From: Devosia rhizoryzae
Lineage (GTDB): Bacteria; Pseudomonadota; Alphaproteobacteria; Rhizobiales; Devosiaceae
Assembly (NCBI RefSeq): GCF_016698665.1
Contig: NZ_CP068046.1
Location: forward strand, 1,178,001 to 1,242,000
DNA: 64,000 nt
Direction of reading: 5' to 3'
The first letter of the stretch is position 1. Each line of letters starts with the position of its first letter. Position numbers and translations under genes: made by a program. Below are positions 9,315 through 18,014 of the stretch, piece after piece. The notes beneath the pieces were generated by a model. The model made no database searches. It saw only the letters and a program-made list of their open reading frames with translations, and was not told where the DNA came from.

Positions 9315-9907
9315 AATGAACTCCGCGCACCCGCGCGCCCACAAGAGGACGCCGAATAGGCGGCATCCTGGGTGTGGCGCATTGCGGGGCGAATTGGTTG
9401 AGAGATAATGGGCGCGAACCTGTCACGTTCAGCGCTCGGGTATTAACGGTCACGGCCGGCATCGAAGGCGAAACAAAACGGCAATCGACTTCTTCGATCG
9501 CATCGCGCTTTGTTCGTCTGCGGGCCATATGACCTCTTCCATTTGGATGGCTGACGCTACTCGAGCCACCGTCCGGCTCGTTGGGAGCCGAAATTCTTCG
9601 TCGCAGGCGCTGAACCGCAACTATCGTTCCGGACCTCGGGCCGAAGCCACTCTGTCCGATCTGCGCCATGCCATAGAGAGCGACGAGATGCCCTGAAAAC
9701 GATCATGGCGCACACGCGCCTTGCTCTTAAGCGTGTAGGAAAGTTGCGCCAGATTGGCAACAGGAAAGTCAAAAGGGAAGTAAGCGGATGGATTTGCGAC
9801 AGCCTTTATTGGCCCTCGCCGCAAATCATCGCATAAGGCCGAAGCGCCGAAGAATCGCCGCAAGGTGACGGCAAAGCTGATCAGAGATTTCGGGGACCGG
9901 TCCAAGC
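9315..9907. other. Intergenic region between divergent rne and amiC (593 bases)
   Basis: No convincing gene. It must hold both promoters and the 5' leader of rne. Leftward, an open frame starts at ATG 9528 behind an AGAGG site and runs to 9244, overlapping the start of rne in another frame; I treat it as a possible leader ORF, not a gene. I see no recognisable RNA family by eye. Confidence 0.5.
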
Positions 9908-11170
9908 TTGGCCAAGCACTCTTCCATTTTACGCGCGCTGACGATCTGTGCAGCGCTGTTTCTTGCCCCCTATGCCTTTGCGCAGGAGGCTGCGCCGCCA
10001 AGCGAGCCTGCCACAGTGGCAGCCGAGCCGGCACCGTTGCCGCCGCTGCCGAATGTCATCGACGCCCGGGTGACCGCCACGGCCGACCGGGCGCGGCTCG
10101 TGATCGATCTCGCGGCAAAAACGGAATATTCCTTCGTATCGCTGAGCGGGCCGGACCGACTGTCCATCGACGTGCGGGCAGGGACCTTTTCGGTAACACC
10201 CGAAGGGGTGCCGGCGGCAGAAGGCATTGTTTCCGCCTACACTATAGATCAGGTTGCTGCGGATCGCGTGCGGACGACGCTGACACTGTCCTCACCGGCA
10301 CAAGTGCAGCAGGCCTATGTTCTTGATCCATTTGAAGGCCAGCCGGCGCGGCTGGTTGTCGATATCATTCCAGCGACTGCTGAAGAGTTTGCCGCCAATG
10401 TGGAGCGCGACCAGGCCGCTACCGCAACCGTAGTAAATGCCGAGCAAACGCCGCCAGGTGGTTCGGAGCTGCCGATCGATACAAGGCCGTTGGTCGTTAT
10501 CGATCCTGGTCATGGTGGGATCGATAGCGGCGCTGAAACTGCACAGGGGGTGAAGGAGAAGGACATCGTTCTCGCCTTCTCGCTCCGGCTACAGGAACTG
10601 CTGGTCGAGTCCGGGCGGTTCGATGTGGCGCTGACGCGCGAGGATGACACATATCTCAAGCTTGAGGAGCGCGTCGCGTTAGCGCGAACCAACAAAGCTG
10701 ATATCTTTATCTCGATCCACGCTGACAGTTTTCAGCAGCCGGAAATCCGGGGCGCTTCTGTTTATACGCGGGACGAAAATGCCACCGACGTGCTCGACAA
10801 GGTACTGGCCGATAGCGAGAACAAATCGGATGTGATCGCCGGCTTCACTGTCCCGCTGATGGCGCCAGAGGTGGTCGATATTCTACTCGACCTGATGCGG
10901 CGTGAAATGCGGGTGCAGTCGTTCCAAGCGGCACAGTCCATCGTGCATCAATTGGAGCCGAGCGTCGCTTTGCGCCGGTTCCCGGTAAGGCAGGCCGACT
11001 TCTTCGTGCTGCAGGCACCCGATGTTCCCTCGGTATTGCTGGAGCTGGGATTTCTCTCCAATGCCGACGACATCACCAATTTGATGCAGTCCGATTGGCG
11101 CGACCGTACGGCGGAGGCCATCGCAAGGGGTATCTCGACCTATTTCGACAGCCTCGAGGAAGAGCCGTGA
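9908..11170 (+). CDS. amiC: N-acetylmuramoyl-L-alanine amidase with AMIN domain
   Basis: A periplasmic cell-wall hydrolase that splits septal peptidoglycan between MurNAc and the stem peptide. A signal peptide (about residues 8-26, ending YAFAQ) is followed by an AMIN domain (about 40-140). A linker then leads to a zinc-dependent Amidase_3 domain (about 195-415). Zinc and catalytic motifs seen are VVIDPGHGGIDSGAE, ISIHADSF and VLLELGFLSN. The start appears to be TTG at 9908, since no in-frame ATG precedes the signal peptide. It lies just upstream of the penicillin-binding protein gene, the usual rne-amiC-mrcA neighbourhood of this order. Confidence 0.94.
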   Translation: MAKHSSILRALTICAALFLAPYAFAQEAAPPSEPATVAAEPAPLPPLPNVIDARVTATADRARLVIDLAAKTEYSFVSLSGPDRLSIDVRAGTFSVTPEGVPAAEGIVSAYTIDQVAADRVRTTLTLSSPAQVQQAYVLDPFEGQPARLVVDIIPATAEEFAANVERDQAATATVVNAEQTPPGGSELPIDTRPLVVIDPGHGGIDSGAETAQGVKEKDIVLAFSLRLQELLVESGRFDVALTREDDTYLKLEERVALARTNKADIFISIHADSFQQPEIRGASVYTRDENATDVLDKVLADSENKSDVIAGFTVPLMAPEVVDILLDLMRREMRVQSFQAAQSIVHQLEPSVALRRFPVRQADFFVLQAPDVPSVLLELGFLSNADDITNLMQSDWRDRTAEAIARGISTYFDSLEEEP

Positions 11171-11265
11171 GCCTCTTCGATCAAGCCGATGTAATCCACG
11201 CGTCAGCTCGCTTCTGCTATGATTCGAGCCGGCTGCGCCGCCTGCAGCCTGGGGTATGCGTCTAG

Positions 11266-13719
11266 ATGTTTCGTCTGCTTGGATGGCTGTTCGGCTTTGG
11301 CATGTTCGTGGCGCTGGGCGGCGTTGCGGCTGCCGCCGTGTACCTCATCACCGTCATGTCGCAGCTGCCGGACTACACCGTTCTCAAAGACTATCAGCCA
11401 CCAGTCACGACACGCGTTCATGCGGCGGATGGCACCCTGCTTGCGGAATATGCCCGTGAGCGCCGCCTGTTCCAGCCGGTGGAAACGGTGCCGCCTTTGC
11501 TGGTGCAAGCTTTCCTTTCTGCGGAAGACAAGGATTTCTATAAGCATAGCGGCATTGCCATAGATGGAATTGTGCGCGCTCTACGCGATAATCTCATGGC
11601 GCGCATGGACGGCGACAGCTCGATTCAGGGTGGTGGTTCATCGATCACGCAGCAGGTTGCAAAGAACTTTCTGCTCACCTCGGAACAGACCTGGGATCGC
11701 AAGATCCAGGAAGCGATCCTTGCCCTGCGCATCGAGTCGACGTTCAGCAAGGACAAGATCCTTGAACTATATCTCAACGAGATTTTCCTGGGGCTGAACT
11801 CCTATGGGGTCGCCGCAGCGGCGCTGAACTACTTCGACAAGGCGCTCTACCAGCTAACGCTGCCCGAGGCTGCCTATATCGCCGCCTTGCCGAAGGGACC
11901 CAATAATTACCACCCGTTCCGCCGCACCGAGCAGGCGATCGAGCGCCGAAACTGGGTCATCGACCGCATGGTCGAGAATGGCTATGTGAGCTACGAAGAA
12001 GCTTCGTTGGCCAAGCAAGAGCCGCTCAACGTCATTCCTCGCGCGGCGGGCAGCCAGCTTTACTCGGCCGAATATTTCACCGAGGAAGTGCGACGCGAAC
12101 TGGCCAAGCTTTATGGCGAAGACCAGCTTTATGGCGGCGGTCTTTCGGTGCGCACCACGCTGGAGCCAAGGCTCCAGGAATATGCCCGCCGGGCTCTGAT
12201 GGACGGGCTTATCAGCTACGACCATGGCCGCGGCTTCCGCGGACCGGTCGCCAGCGTTGAGCTCGGCGAGGATTGGGGTGCTGCCGTTAGTACGGTTCAG
12301 CCGCTGAGCGACGTGCCCGAATGGCAACTCGCCGTGGTGCTGGAGCTGGGCAATAACTCGGCGCGAATTGGTTTGCGTCCGGAGAGCGGTGCCGACGGCG
12401 GCAGTTCGTCTGCACGCGTAGAAGGGACGCTGTCCGGTCCCGAAATCAAGTGGGTGTCGCAGCCGGTGCAAAGCCTGCTCAAAGTGGGCGACGTCATCTA
12501 TGTGTCGCCTGTGGCTGGTCAGGACGGCACCTTCACGCTGGAACAAGTGCCGGAGGTAGAAGGCGCCCTGGTGGCTATGGACCCGCGCACCGGACGCGTA
12601 TTGGCGATGGTCGGCGGCTTCTCCTTTGCGGAGAGCGAGTTCAACCGCGCCACGCAGGCGCTGCGGCAGCCTGGGTCGTCGTTCAAGCCATTCGTTTATG
12701 CGGCTGCATTGGACAATGGCTACACACCCGCTTCTGTCGTGCTCGACGCCCCGGTGGAAGTGCGCATGGGCGATGGGTCGGTATGGCGACCGGAAAACTA
12801 TGCGCAGGAGTTCTATGGGCCACAGACCCTGCGGCGCGGTATTGAGCGTAGCCGCAATGTCATGACGGTTCGGCTCGCACGAGAGATCGGCATGCCGCTG
12901 ATCGCCGACTATGCGCGGCTCTTCGGCATCTATGACGATATGCAGCCGGTCCTCGCCATGTCGCTCGGCGCGGGTGAAACCACGGCCATGCGCATGACTT
13001 CTGCCTATGCCACGATCGCCAATGGCGGCCGCAAAATTCAGCCGACGCTGATCGACCGCATTCAGGATCGCTATGGCAAGACGGTCTATCGCCATGACGA
13101 GCGCGTCTGCGACGGCTGTGTAGCCGAGGACTGGCATGGGCAAGGCGAGCCACGCATCATCGACAACCGCCAGCAGGTTCTCGATCCCATGACCGCCTAC
13201 CAGATTACCTCGATGATGGAGGGCGTGGTGCAACGGGGCACCGGCACGGCAGCAAAGTCGCTGAACCGTCCTGTGGCCGGCAAGACCGGCACCACCAATG
13301 ATTACAAGGACGCCTGGTTTGTCGGCTTTACGCCCGAACTCGCGGTGGGCGTCTATGTGGGCTATGACCAGCCGCGTTCCATGGGCTCTGCTTCTACCGG
13401 CGGCGGAATGGCTGTGCCGATCTTTACCGATTTCATGGCCAACGCGCTTCAGGGCCGGCCGGCTACGCCGTTCAACGTGCCGGCGGGCATGCAGACCGCC
13501 TGGATCAACCCGAATACCGGCGTACAAGCGTATGAGGGTGAATCCGCGATCGCCGAAGCGTTCAAGCCCGGTACCGGACCAAATCTGATGACCTCGGTCA
13601 TCGGCCTCGACGTCGCGGCTTACGACCAGATCCAGCGAGAGCAGATGATGCAGCAGCAGTATGGCGCCGGCTACATGACTCAACCCACCGGCAACGGTAC
13701 CTTCCTCGGCTTCCAGTGA
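11266..13719 (+). CDS. mrcA: Class A penicillin-binding protein 1A (transglycosylase/transpeptidase)
   Basis: A bifunctional peptidoglycan synthase of the inner membrane, 817 residues. An N-terminal anchor (about 5-30) leads to a GT51 transglycosylase domain with SAEDKDFYKHSGI, GGSSITQQVAKN and LNEIFLG. After an inserted OB-like region comes the transpeptidase domain with the catalytic SSFK (Ser471, Lys474), the SRN motif in ERSRNVMT and KTGTTND. It is the elongation PBP1A type (ponA/mrcA) by the SSFK context and length. It follows amiC by 95 bases on the same strand. Confidence 0.96.
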   Translation: MFRLLGWLFGFGMFVALGGVAAAAVYLITVMSQLPDYTVLKDYQPPVTTRVHAADGTLLAEYARERRLFQPVETVPPLLVQAFLSAEDKDFYKHSGIAIDGIVRALRDNLMARMDGDSSIQGGGSSITQQVAKNFLLTSEQTWDRKIQEAILALRIESTFSKDKILELYLNEIFLGLNSYGVAAAALNYFDKALYQLTLPEAAYIAALPKGPNNYHPFRRTEQAIERRNWVIDRMVENGYVSYEEASLAKQEPLNVIPRAAGSQLYSAEYFTEEVRRELAKLYGEDQLYGGGLSVRTTLEPRLQEYARRALMDGLISYDHGRGFRGPVASVELGEDWGAAVSTVQPLSDVPEWQLAVVLELGNNSARIGLRPESGADGGSSSARVEGTLSGPEIKWVSQPVQSLLKVGDVIYVSPVAGQDGTFTLEQVPEVEGALVAMDPRTGRVLAMVGGFSFAESEFNRATQALRQPGSSFKPFVYAAALDNGYTPASVVLDAPVEVRMGDGSVWRPENYAQEFYGPQTLRRGIERSRNVMTVRLAREIGMPLIADYARLFGIYDDMQPVLAMSLGAGETTAMRMTSAYATIANGGRKIQPTLIDRIQDRYGKTVYRHDERVCDGCVAEDWHGQGEPRIIDNRQQVLDPMTAYQITSMMEGVVQRGTGTAAKSLNRPVAGKTGTTNDYKDAWFVGFTPELAVGVYVGYDQPRSMGSASTGGGMAVPIFTDFMANALQGRPATPFNVPAGMQTAWINPNTGVQAYEGESAIAEAFKPGTGPNLMTSVIGLDVAAYDQIQREQMMQQQYGAGYMTQPTGNGTFLGFQ

Positions 13720-13790
13720 CATAAATCGGTCGCTTGACTTCCGGGCTGAAGGGCTCGCATGTCAGCTGCAACATCACTGGGAGAACAACG

Positions 13791-14276
13791 ATGTTTAGCC
13801 GACTGACTCTGCCCTTGGGCGCCGCTGCCATGGCCCTCAGCCTCCTTGTCACCGCCCCTGTCACCTTCGCGCAGGAGACTACGACATTTGCCCCTGCAAG
13901 GCTGATCTTGACCTCGGCTGATGGCGAGGAACTGGAATACTCGGTGGGTGACTCGTCGTTCTACGTGTCGACCATAGAAGGCTACGATGACGTGCCCTCC
14001 TCGGTAGATTTCTCGCTCTCGCTGTCTTCGATCTCTCCGATCGATGCAGACCTGCTAGAATGGTCGTCGCAGACCGCCGGCAAGAGCAAGAACGACACGC
14101 GCTCGATCACCATCATCGGGACGGATGGCACAGAGTCCGGCGACGAAGTGACCTATGAAGTCACCGACGCCAAGGTCACCTCGGTTTCGCTTTCGCAGTC
14201 GACCTATGGCGCGCCCAGCGTGTCGCTGTCGCTGATGGCCGGCAAGCTGACCATCAATGGCGTAGCAATGAACTAA
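13791..14276 (+). CDS. Small exported protein, possible tail-tube/Hcp-like beta fold
   Basis: A 161-residue protein with a clear signal peptide (LGAAAMALSLLVTAPVTFAQ), so periplasmic or secreted. ATG 13791 has a GGGAG site; an upstream extension to 13734 is less likely. The mature part is Ser/Thr/Asp-rich and predicted all-beta. The order of its C-terminal elements is a polar helix LLEWSSQTAGKS, a strand SITIIG, YEVTDAKVTSVSLS, then SVSLSLMAGKLTINGVAM. This recalls the Hcp/gp19 tail-tube fold. That resemblance is my inference, not an established assignment. No type VI secretion genes are nearby. Confidence 0.6.
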   Translation: MFSRLTLPLGAAAMALSLLVTAPVTFAQETTTFAPARLILTSADGEELEYSVGDSSFYVSTIEGYDDVPSSVDFSLSLSSISPIDADLLEWSSQTAGKSKNDTRSITIIGTDGTESGDEVTYEVTDAKVTSVSLSQSTYGAPSVSLSLMAGKLTINGVAMN

Positions 14277-14284
14277 TCGACTGC

Positions 14285-14322
14285 GCCTGCCGGAGCCTGG
14301 TTTCGGCAGGCGTTTACCCTTT
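14285..14322 (+). terminator. Probable terminator after the exported protein gene
   Basis: Eight-base inverted repeat GCCTGCCG (14285-14292) and CGGCAGGC (14304-14311), followed by a modest T-rich stretch GTTTACCCTTT. It starts nine bases after the stop codon. Confidence 0.55.
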
Positions 14323-14399
14323 ACTAACCATAAGCAGCAATGGAGCGGAGCAGAAGCGCCCGCAGGCACATTGTTTTTGCATCAAATGCGAGGCAAGCA

Positions 14400-14621
14400 A
14401 TGTCGCTCTCAACTCAAGAAATGCCGGATCAATTCGTGGCTGAGTTCCTGGACTTGGCCGAGTCGGCCAACGTTCATTTTGACCTCGTCAACGGACATTT
14501 GGTGATGCGTGCCGCCAATCCTATCGACTCTATATGGCGACCCTGCCGTCATCTGCTCGACGAAATTGGTGCCGAGCGCATCCTGGCCTATCTTCAGGCG
14601 AAGCAACGTCTGGCGGCGTGA
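14400..14621 (+). CDS. Small hypothetical protein (TubC-docking-like pattern)
   Basis: A 73-residue cytoplasmic protein. ATG 14400 follows GAGG, and starts upstream of it have no site. The layout is a helix (FVAEFLDLAESANV), a short hairpin (HFDLVNGHLVMRAA) and two helices ending RILAYLQAKQRL. It resembles the small TubC-type N-terminal docking fold often seen in short hypothetical proteins. Function is unknown. It is convergent with the next small gene, two bases apart. Confidence 0.55.
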   Translation: MSLSTQEMPDQFVAEFLDLAESANVHFDLVNGHLVMRAANPIDSIWRPCRHLLDEIGAERILAYLQAKQRLAA

Positions 14622-14623
14622 GA

Positions 14624-14857
14624 TCAGTCAGCGACGCCAGCGGGCAGGGTGCCTGCCTTGAAGAGCACGACTGGCTCGTCATATGTGTCGGCCTCGACGT
14701 CTACATTGGCGGAATAGGCCCAGACGCCGACACGTGAGGGCGCGATCCGCTCGGCTGCGGCGATTGCTTTTTCGGCGCTCTTATATTGCTGTGGCGCGTC
14801 GGGCTCTACGGCGCGACCTTTCTGCCGGAAACCTTGCGCATAGAACAGAGTTGGCAT
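14624..14857 (-). CDS. Small conserved hypothetical protein
   Basis: A 77-residue protein beginning PTLFYAQGFRQKGRAV, with a helix KSAEKAIAAAERIA and a strand VWAYSANVDVEADTYDEPVVLF. The ATG at 14857 has an AAGGA site, supporting a real gene. I recognise no family with a known function. It sits between the tRNA-Leu gene and the convergent small gene. Confidence 0.6.
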   Translation of the reverse strand: MPTLFYAQGFRQKGRAVEPDAPQQYKSAEKAIAAAERIAPSRVGVWAYSANVDVEADTYDEPVVLFKAGTLPAGVAD

Positions 14858-14907
14858 GGTCCGTCCTTATGGGTGACCGGCGGCACAGAGCACATCAGTG
14901 AAATGAA

Positions 14908-14991
14908 TGGTGCCCCCCGCCGGACTCGAACCGGCACGTCTTGCGACGGAGGATTTTGAGTCCTCTGCGTCTACCATTCCGCCAGAGGGGC
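14908..14991 (-). tRNA. tRNA-Leu (anticodon CAA)
   Basis: Read leftward the cloverleaf is complete. The acceptor is GCCCCTC paired with GGGGGGC, with a discriminator A and an encoded CCA at 14910-14908. The D-arm contains GGTAGACGC. The anticodon stem GAGGA/TCCTC encloses the loop CTCAAAA (anticodon CAA, reading UUG), then come a long variable arm and a T-arm GCCGG-TTCGAGT-CCGGC. The long variable arm is typical of leucine tRNAs. Confidence 0.95.
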
Positions 14992-15045
14992 ACGGCTAGG
15001 GTGTTAGCCGAGAGCGCTGATCCGCGCAACTGGTCTCGACCGGTT

Positions 15046-15354
15046 TTAGGCGCCGAGCCACAGACGCATCAGGTAGACGGCAAAAACGCCGCTGGCCATG
15101 GCCGCGAAGAGGTTTCTGGTGGCGATGAAGACGAGGCCTGTGGCCAGGGCGGCTACGAGTTCGGCTGGGCTGCCGGTGGCGATGGCGGGTGCGACGAGGG
15201 CTGCGAGCACGGCGCCAGGGATGTGACGGAGCCAGGCGGCAGCGAAGCCTTGGGTCGGCAGGCGATCGGCAAGGAGCAGGCCGCTGGCCTTTATGGCGAT
15301 GGTCACAAGCGCCATGCCGATGATGGCGGTGAGTGCCTCAGGACTGGCGAACAT
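15046..15354 (-). CDS. azlD: AzlD family branched-chain amino acid export subunit
   Basis: A 102-residue membrane protein with about four helices, the small partner of AzlC in exporters of branched-chain amino acids. Typical features are the ALVTIAIKASGLLLADRL and WLRHIPGAVLAALVAPA segments. ATG 15354 (MFASPEAL) overlaps the end of azlC by 17 bases, so the two are translationally coupled; an upstream start at 15396 is less likely. Confidence 0.85.
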   Translation of the reverse strand: MFASPEALTAIIGMALVTIAIKASGLLLADRLPTQGFAAAWLRHIPGAVLAALVAPAIATGSPAELVAALATGLVFIATRNLFAAMASGVFAVYLMRLWLGA

Positions 15355-16066
15355 GCTTGCGCGTCTCCAATGCTGCGCCCACGAGGCTGCCGGCAAGACC
15401 TCCGACCAGGATGTGCCAGCTGCCGTCGAGGAGGCGGGAAGTCAGGATGGCGGCAAGTGCTGCGACCAGCCAGGGAACGAGGTCCGAGCGGCCCTTCCAC
15501 ATGCCCAGCAGCAGGGCGAGGAACGTGGCGGTGAAAGCGAAATCGAGACCCCATCGGGCCGGGTCATCGATGGCCGATCCCAAGCCATAGCCGATAAGAT
15601 TGGTGCTCATCCAGGAGATCCAGGCGAGCACGCCGCCACCCATCAGGAAAGCGACGGAGCCGCCGCCGCGCTGCATGGCAGCGACGGTCATGGCCCAGTT
15701 CTCGTCGGTCACGAGATACATGCTGAGCGCGCTGCGCCAGAGACCTTTCTTGGGGTAGAGCGGGCGCAGGGTTGCGGTCAGCAGCAGGTAGCGCAGGTTG
15801 ACGATCAGGGCGGAAATGACGATTGGACCGATGGGTAGGGTGGCGGGTGTCGCGGTCCAGAGATCGAGCGCCACGAACTGGGCGGAGCCGGCGAAAACGA
15901 GGCCGCTCATCAGCACGGCTTCGGTCAATGTCAGCCCGGCGCCGCGGGCCAGAACGCCCCAGACGAGGCCGTATGCGGCGACTGAAATAGCCACCGGAAG
16001 GCAGGCGCGGGCGCCGGCGAGGAACTGGTCGCGGCGGGAATCAAAGGGGTTTGCGGCTTGCGTCAT
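15338..16066 (-). CDS. azlC: AzlC family branched-chain amino acid permease
   Basis: A 242-residue inner-membrane protein with several predicted helices. Family motifs include VAAYGLVWGVLARGAGLT, MSGLVFAGSAQFVALDLW and VTDENWAMTV. With AzlD it exports branched-chain amino acids or analogues. The substrate is by family only. It is divergent from the MATE gene across 186 bases, which hold both promoters. Confidence 0.92.
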   Translation of the reverse strand: MTQAANPFDSRRDQFLAGARACLPVAISVAAYGLVWGVLARGAGLTLTEAVLMSGLVFAGSAQFVALDLWTATPATLPIGPIVISALIVNLRYLLLTATLRPLYPKKGLWRSALSMYLVTDENWAMTVAAMQRGGGSVAFLMGGGVLAWISWMSTNLIGYGLGSAIDDPARWGLDFAFTATFLALLLGMWKGRSDLVPWLVAALAAILTSRLLDGSWHILVGGLAGSLVGAALETRKHVRQS

Positions 16067-16252
16067 GGGCGTTGTCTAGCATGGCAACCGGAGCGTTCCA
16101 GAGCGATTGACGAGCCGGAAAGGCGAGCGTAGAGCAGCGATGTCATCGCCAAGCCTCCAGCGCCCGTCCAGCCGGCACCTCGTTTTGAAGGTGTGAATAG
16201 GTCCCTTTGGGGCCTGATGCATGACAACGTTTAGGGGTCCTGGAGTGCTTCT

Positions 16253-17614
16253 ATGAACAACGCATTGGCAAGACCGCTGTGGCAGCGGTTCAGCTTCTTT
16301 CTTATCCCGCTGATGGCCTCGAACATCCTTCAGGCGCTGTCGGGCACGGTCAATTCGATCTATGTCGGCCAGATGATCGGCGTCGAGGCGCTAGCGGCGA
16401 CGGCTACGTTTTTCCCGATCATGTTCTTCCTCATGAGCTTCATCATCGGGCTTTCTGCCGGGTCGACGATCCTGATCGGCCAGGCCTGGGGTGCGCGCAA
16501 CGTCGACAAGGTCAAGGAAGTGGCTGGGACGACGCTGACCGCAACCTTGGTGCTCGGCTTGATCGTGGCGATCGCCGGTGGAGTTTTTACCGAGCAGATC
16601 ATGCAGGTGCTCGGCGCGCCGGAAAACATCCGCGACCTTTCGGCAGGCTATGCGCGGATCGTCTTGATCGGCATGCCGGGCTTTTTCCTGTTTCTCGTGG
16701 TGACCTCGGTTCTGCGCGGCGTGGGCGATACCATTACGCCGCTGTTCTCGCTGATCATGTCCATGGTCGTCAGTCTCCTCGTGACGCCGGCGCTGATCCA
16801 GGGCTGGTTCGGGCTGCCGCAACTTGGCGTGCGGGCAGCGGCCGTCGCGATGATCGCCGGCTTCATGACAGTGCTGATTTTCCTCTTCGTCTATATGCGG
16901 GCGCGCAAGATGCCGCTGGCTCCGGATCGGGTGCTGCTCGGGGCGATGCTGCGGCCGGATGTGAAGCTGCTTGGGCTGATCCTCAAGCTGGGCGTACCGG
17001 CGGGGCTGCAGATGGTGATTTCGTCGATCGCCGGCATCGTGGTCGTGGGGCTGGTCAACCGCTTCGGCTCGGATGCGACGGCGGCCTATGGGGCGCTGGG
17101 GCAGGTGATGAGCTATGTGCAGTTTCCGGCCATGTCGATCGGCATTGCGGCCTCGATCTTTGCGGCTCAGGCGATCGGCGCGCGCAACGAAGAGCAACTG
17201 CAGGCGATCACGCGGACGGCGCTGGTGCTCAACCTCGTCATCACCGGCGGGCTGATTGTTCTAGCCTATCTCTTCAGCCAGCATGTGGTGGCGCTCTTCA
17301 TCACCGACCCGGCCGTGATCGACCTCACCGAGACGCTGCTCCATGTGGTGCTGTGGAGCATCCTGTTCTTTGGGTGGAGCGTAGTTTTCTCGGGGATCAT
17401 GCGAGCCAGCGGCACGGTCTATGCGCCGATGCTGCTGTCGCTTGCCTGTATCCTCTTGATCGAGCTGCCCGGCGCAGTCTGGCTTAGCCAGACGGGGCTT
17501 GGACTTTCCGGCATCTGGGTCGCTTATGCGGCGAGCTTCGTGATGATGCTGGTGTTGCAGGCGAGCTGGTATCAGTTCGTCTGGAAGCGGAAAAAGATCG
17601 TGGCGCTCGTTTGA
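16253..17614 (+). CDS. MATE family multidrug/sodium exporter
   Basis: A 453-residue protein of twelve predicted membrane helices in two similar halves. The N-terminal half includes the motif ALSGTVNSIYVGQMIGVEALAA, and the second half contains VNRFGSDATAAYGALGQV. It belongs to the MatE (NorM/DinF-like) superfamily, which exports cationic drugs or metabolites using a sodium or proton gradient. ATG 16253 has a GGAG site. Substrate cannot be told from sequence. The stop codon lies inside its own terminator hairpin. Confidence 0.92.
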   Translation: MNNALARPLWQRFSFFLIPLMASNILQALSGTVNSIYVGQMIGVEALAATATFFPIMFFLMSFIIGLSAGSTILIGQAWGARNVDKVKEVAGTTLTATLVLGLIVAIAGGVFTEQIMQVLGAPENIRDLSAGYARIVLIGMPGFFLFLVVTSVLRGVGDTITPLFSLIMSMVVSLLVTPALIQGWFGLPQLGVRAAAVAMIAGFMTVLIFLFVYMRARKMPLAPDRVLLGAMLRPDVKLLGLILKLGVPAGLQMVISSIAGIVVVGLVNRFGSDATAAYGALGQVMSYVQFPAMSIGIAASIFAAQAIGARNEEQLQAITRTALVLNLVITGGLIVLAYLFSQHVVALFITDPAVIDLTETLLHVVLWSILFFGWSVVFSGIMRASGTVYAPMLLSLACILLIELPGAVWLSQTGLGLSGIWVAYAASFVMMLVLQASWYQFVWKRKKIVALV

Positions 17615-17632
17615 GCGCCACGTATTTATTTT
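17600..17632 (+). terminator. Terminator overlapping the MATE stop codon
   Basis: Nine-base perfect stem GTGGCGCTC (17600-17608) and GAGCGCCAC (17613-17621) with a GTTT loop, then TATTTATTTT. The MATE stop TGA is at 17612-17614, within the loop and second arm. The last bases reach the stop codon of the convergent gene. Confidence 0.8.
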
Positions 17633-17895
17633 CCCAAGGTCAGCTGGATGGCGCGCTTGCCGCCCGGCGCGAAGACATCAAGTTCGACCCGGACCGGCTC
17701 CTGCGCCATGCGGCGGGTGCGGGCGGATAGGGTCATGACGACGGCGAGAAGGTCGCCCACTGAGCGCTTCTGCCGCGGCAGCATGCGTTCGGTGATGCCG
17801 GCCAGAGCGCGGTTGCGCGCCCTCATATCCGGCGAGGCGAGCGGTGAGCGGCCAATAAAGTTGGCGAGCTCGACCAGAGCATTACGGTCACTCAT
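17626..17895 (-). CDS. Small hypothetical protein
   Basis: An 89-residue basic protein with two helical segments (NALVELANFIGRSPL and VGDLLAVVMTLSARTRRMAQ) and a C-terminal beta pair (VRVELDVFAPGGKRAIQLTL). ATG 17895 has a GGAG site eight bases away, which supports expression. I do not recognise a family. It lies 119 bases downstream of the S11 peptidase gene on the same strand. Confidence 0.6.
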   Translation of the reverse strand: MSDRNALVELANFIGRSPLASPDMRARNRALAGITERMLPRQKRSVGDLLAVVMTLSARTRRMAQEPVRVELDVFAPGGKRAIQLTLGK

Positions 17896-18014
17896 TGGGC
17901 TACTCCATACACAAGCACCAATGGGGCTTCCCCCTGGAGGATCGCGACAAGCACACGTCGCTCTCCCTATGTACCGGCGCTGCGAATTGCCCCCGCAGCG
18001 CCGGGTAGTCTTTG

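Noticed and set aside
7122..9359. Rightward open frame of about 745 residues
   Set aside because: Fully antisense to rne. Long antisense frames are expected from the codon bias of GC-rich genes.
11854..13722. Leftward open frame of about 622 residues
   Set aside because: Antisense to the PBP1A gene, which has all catalytic motifs.
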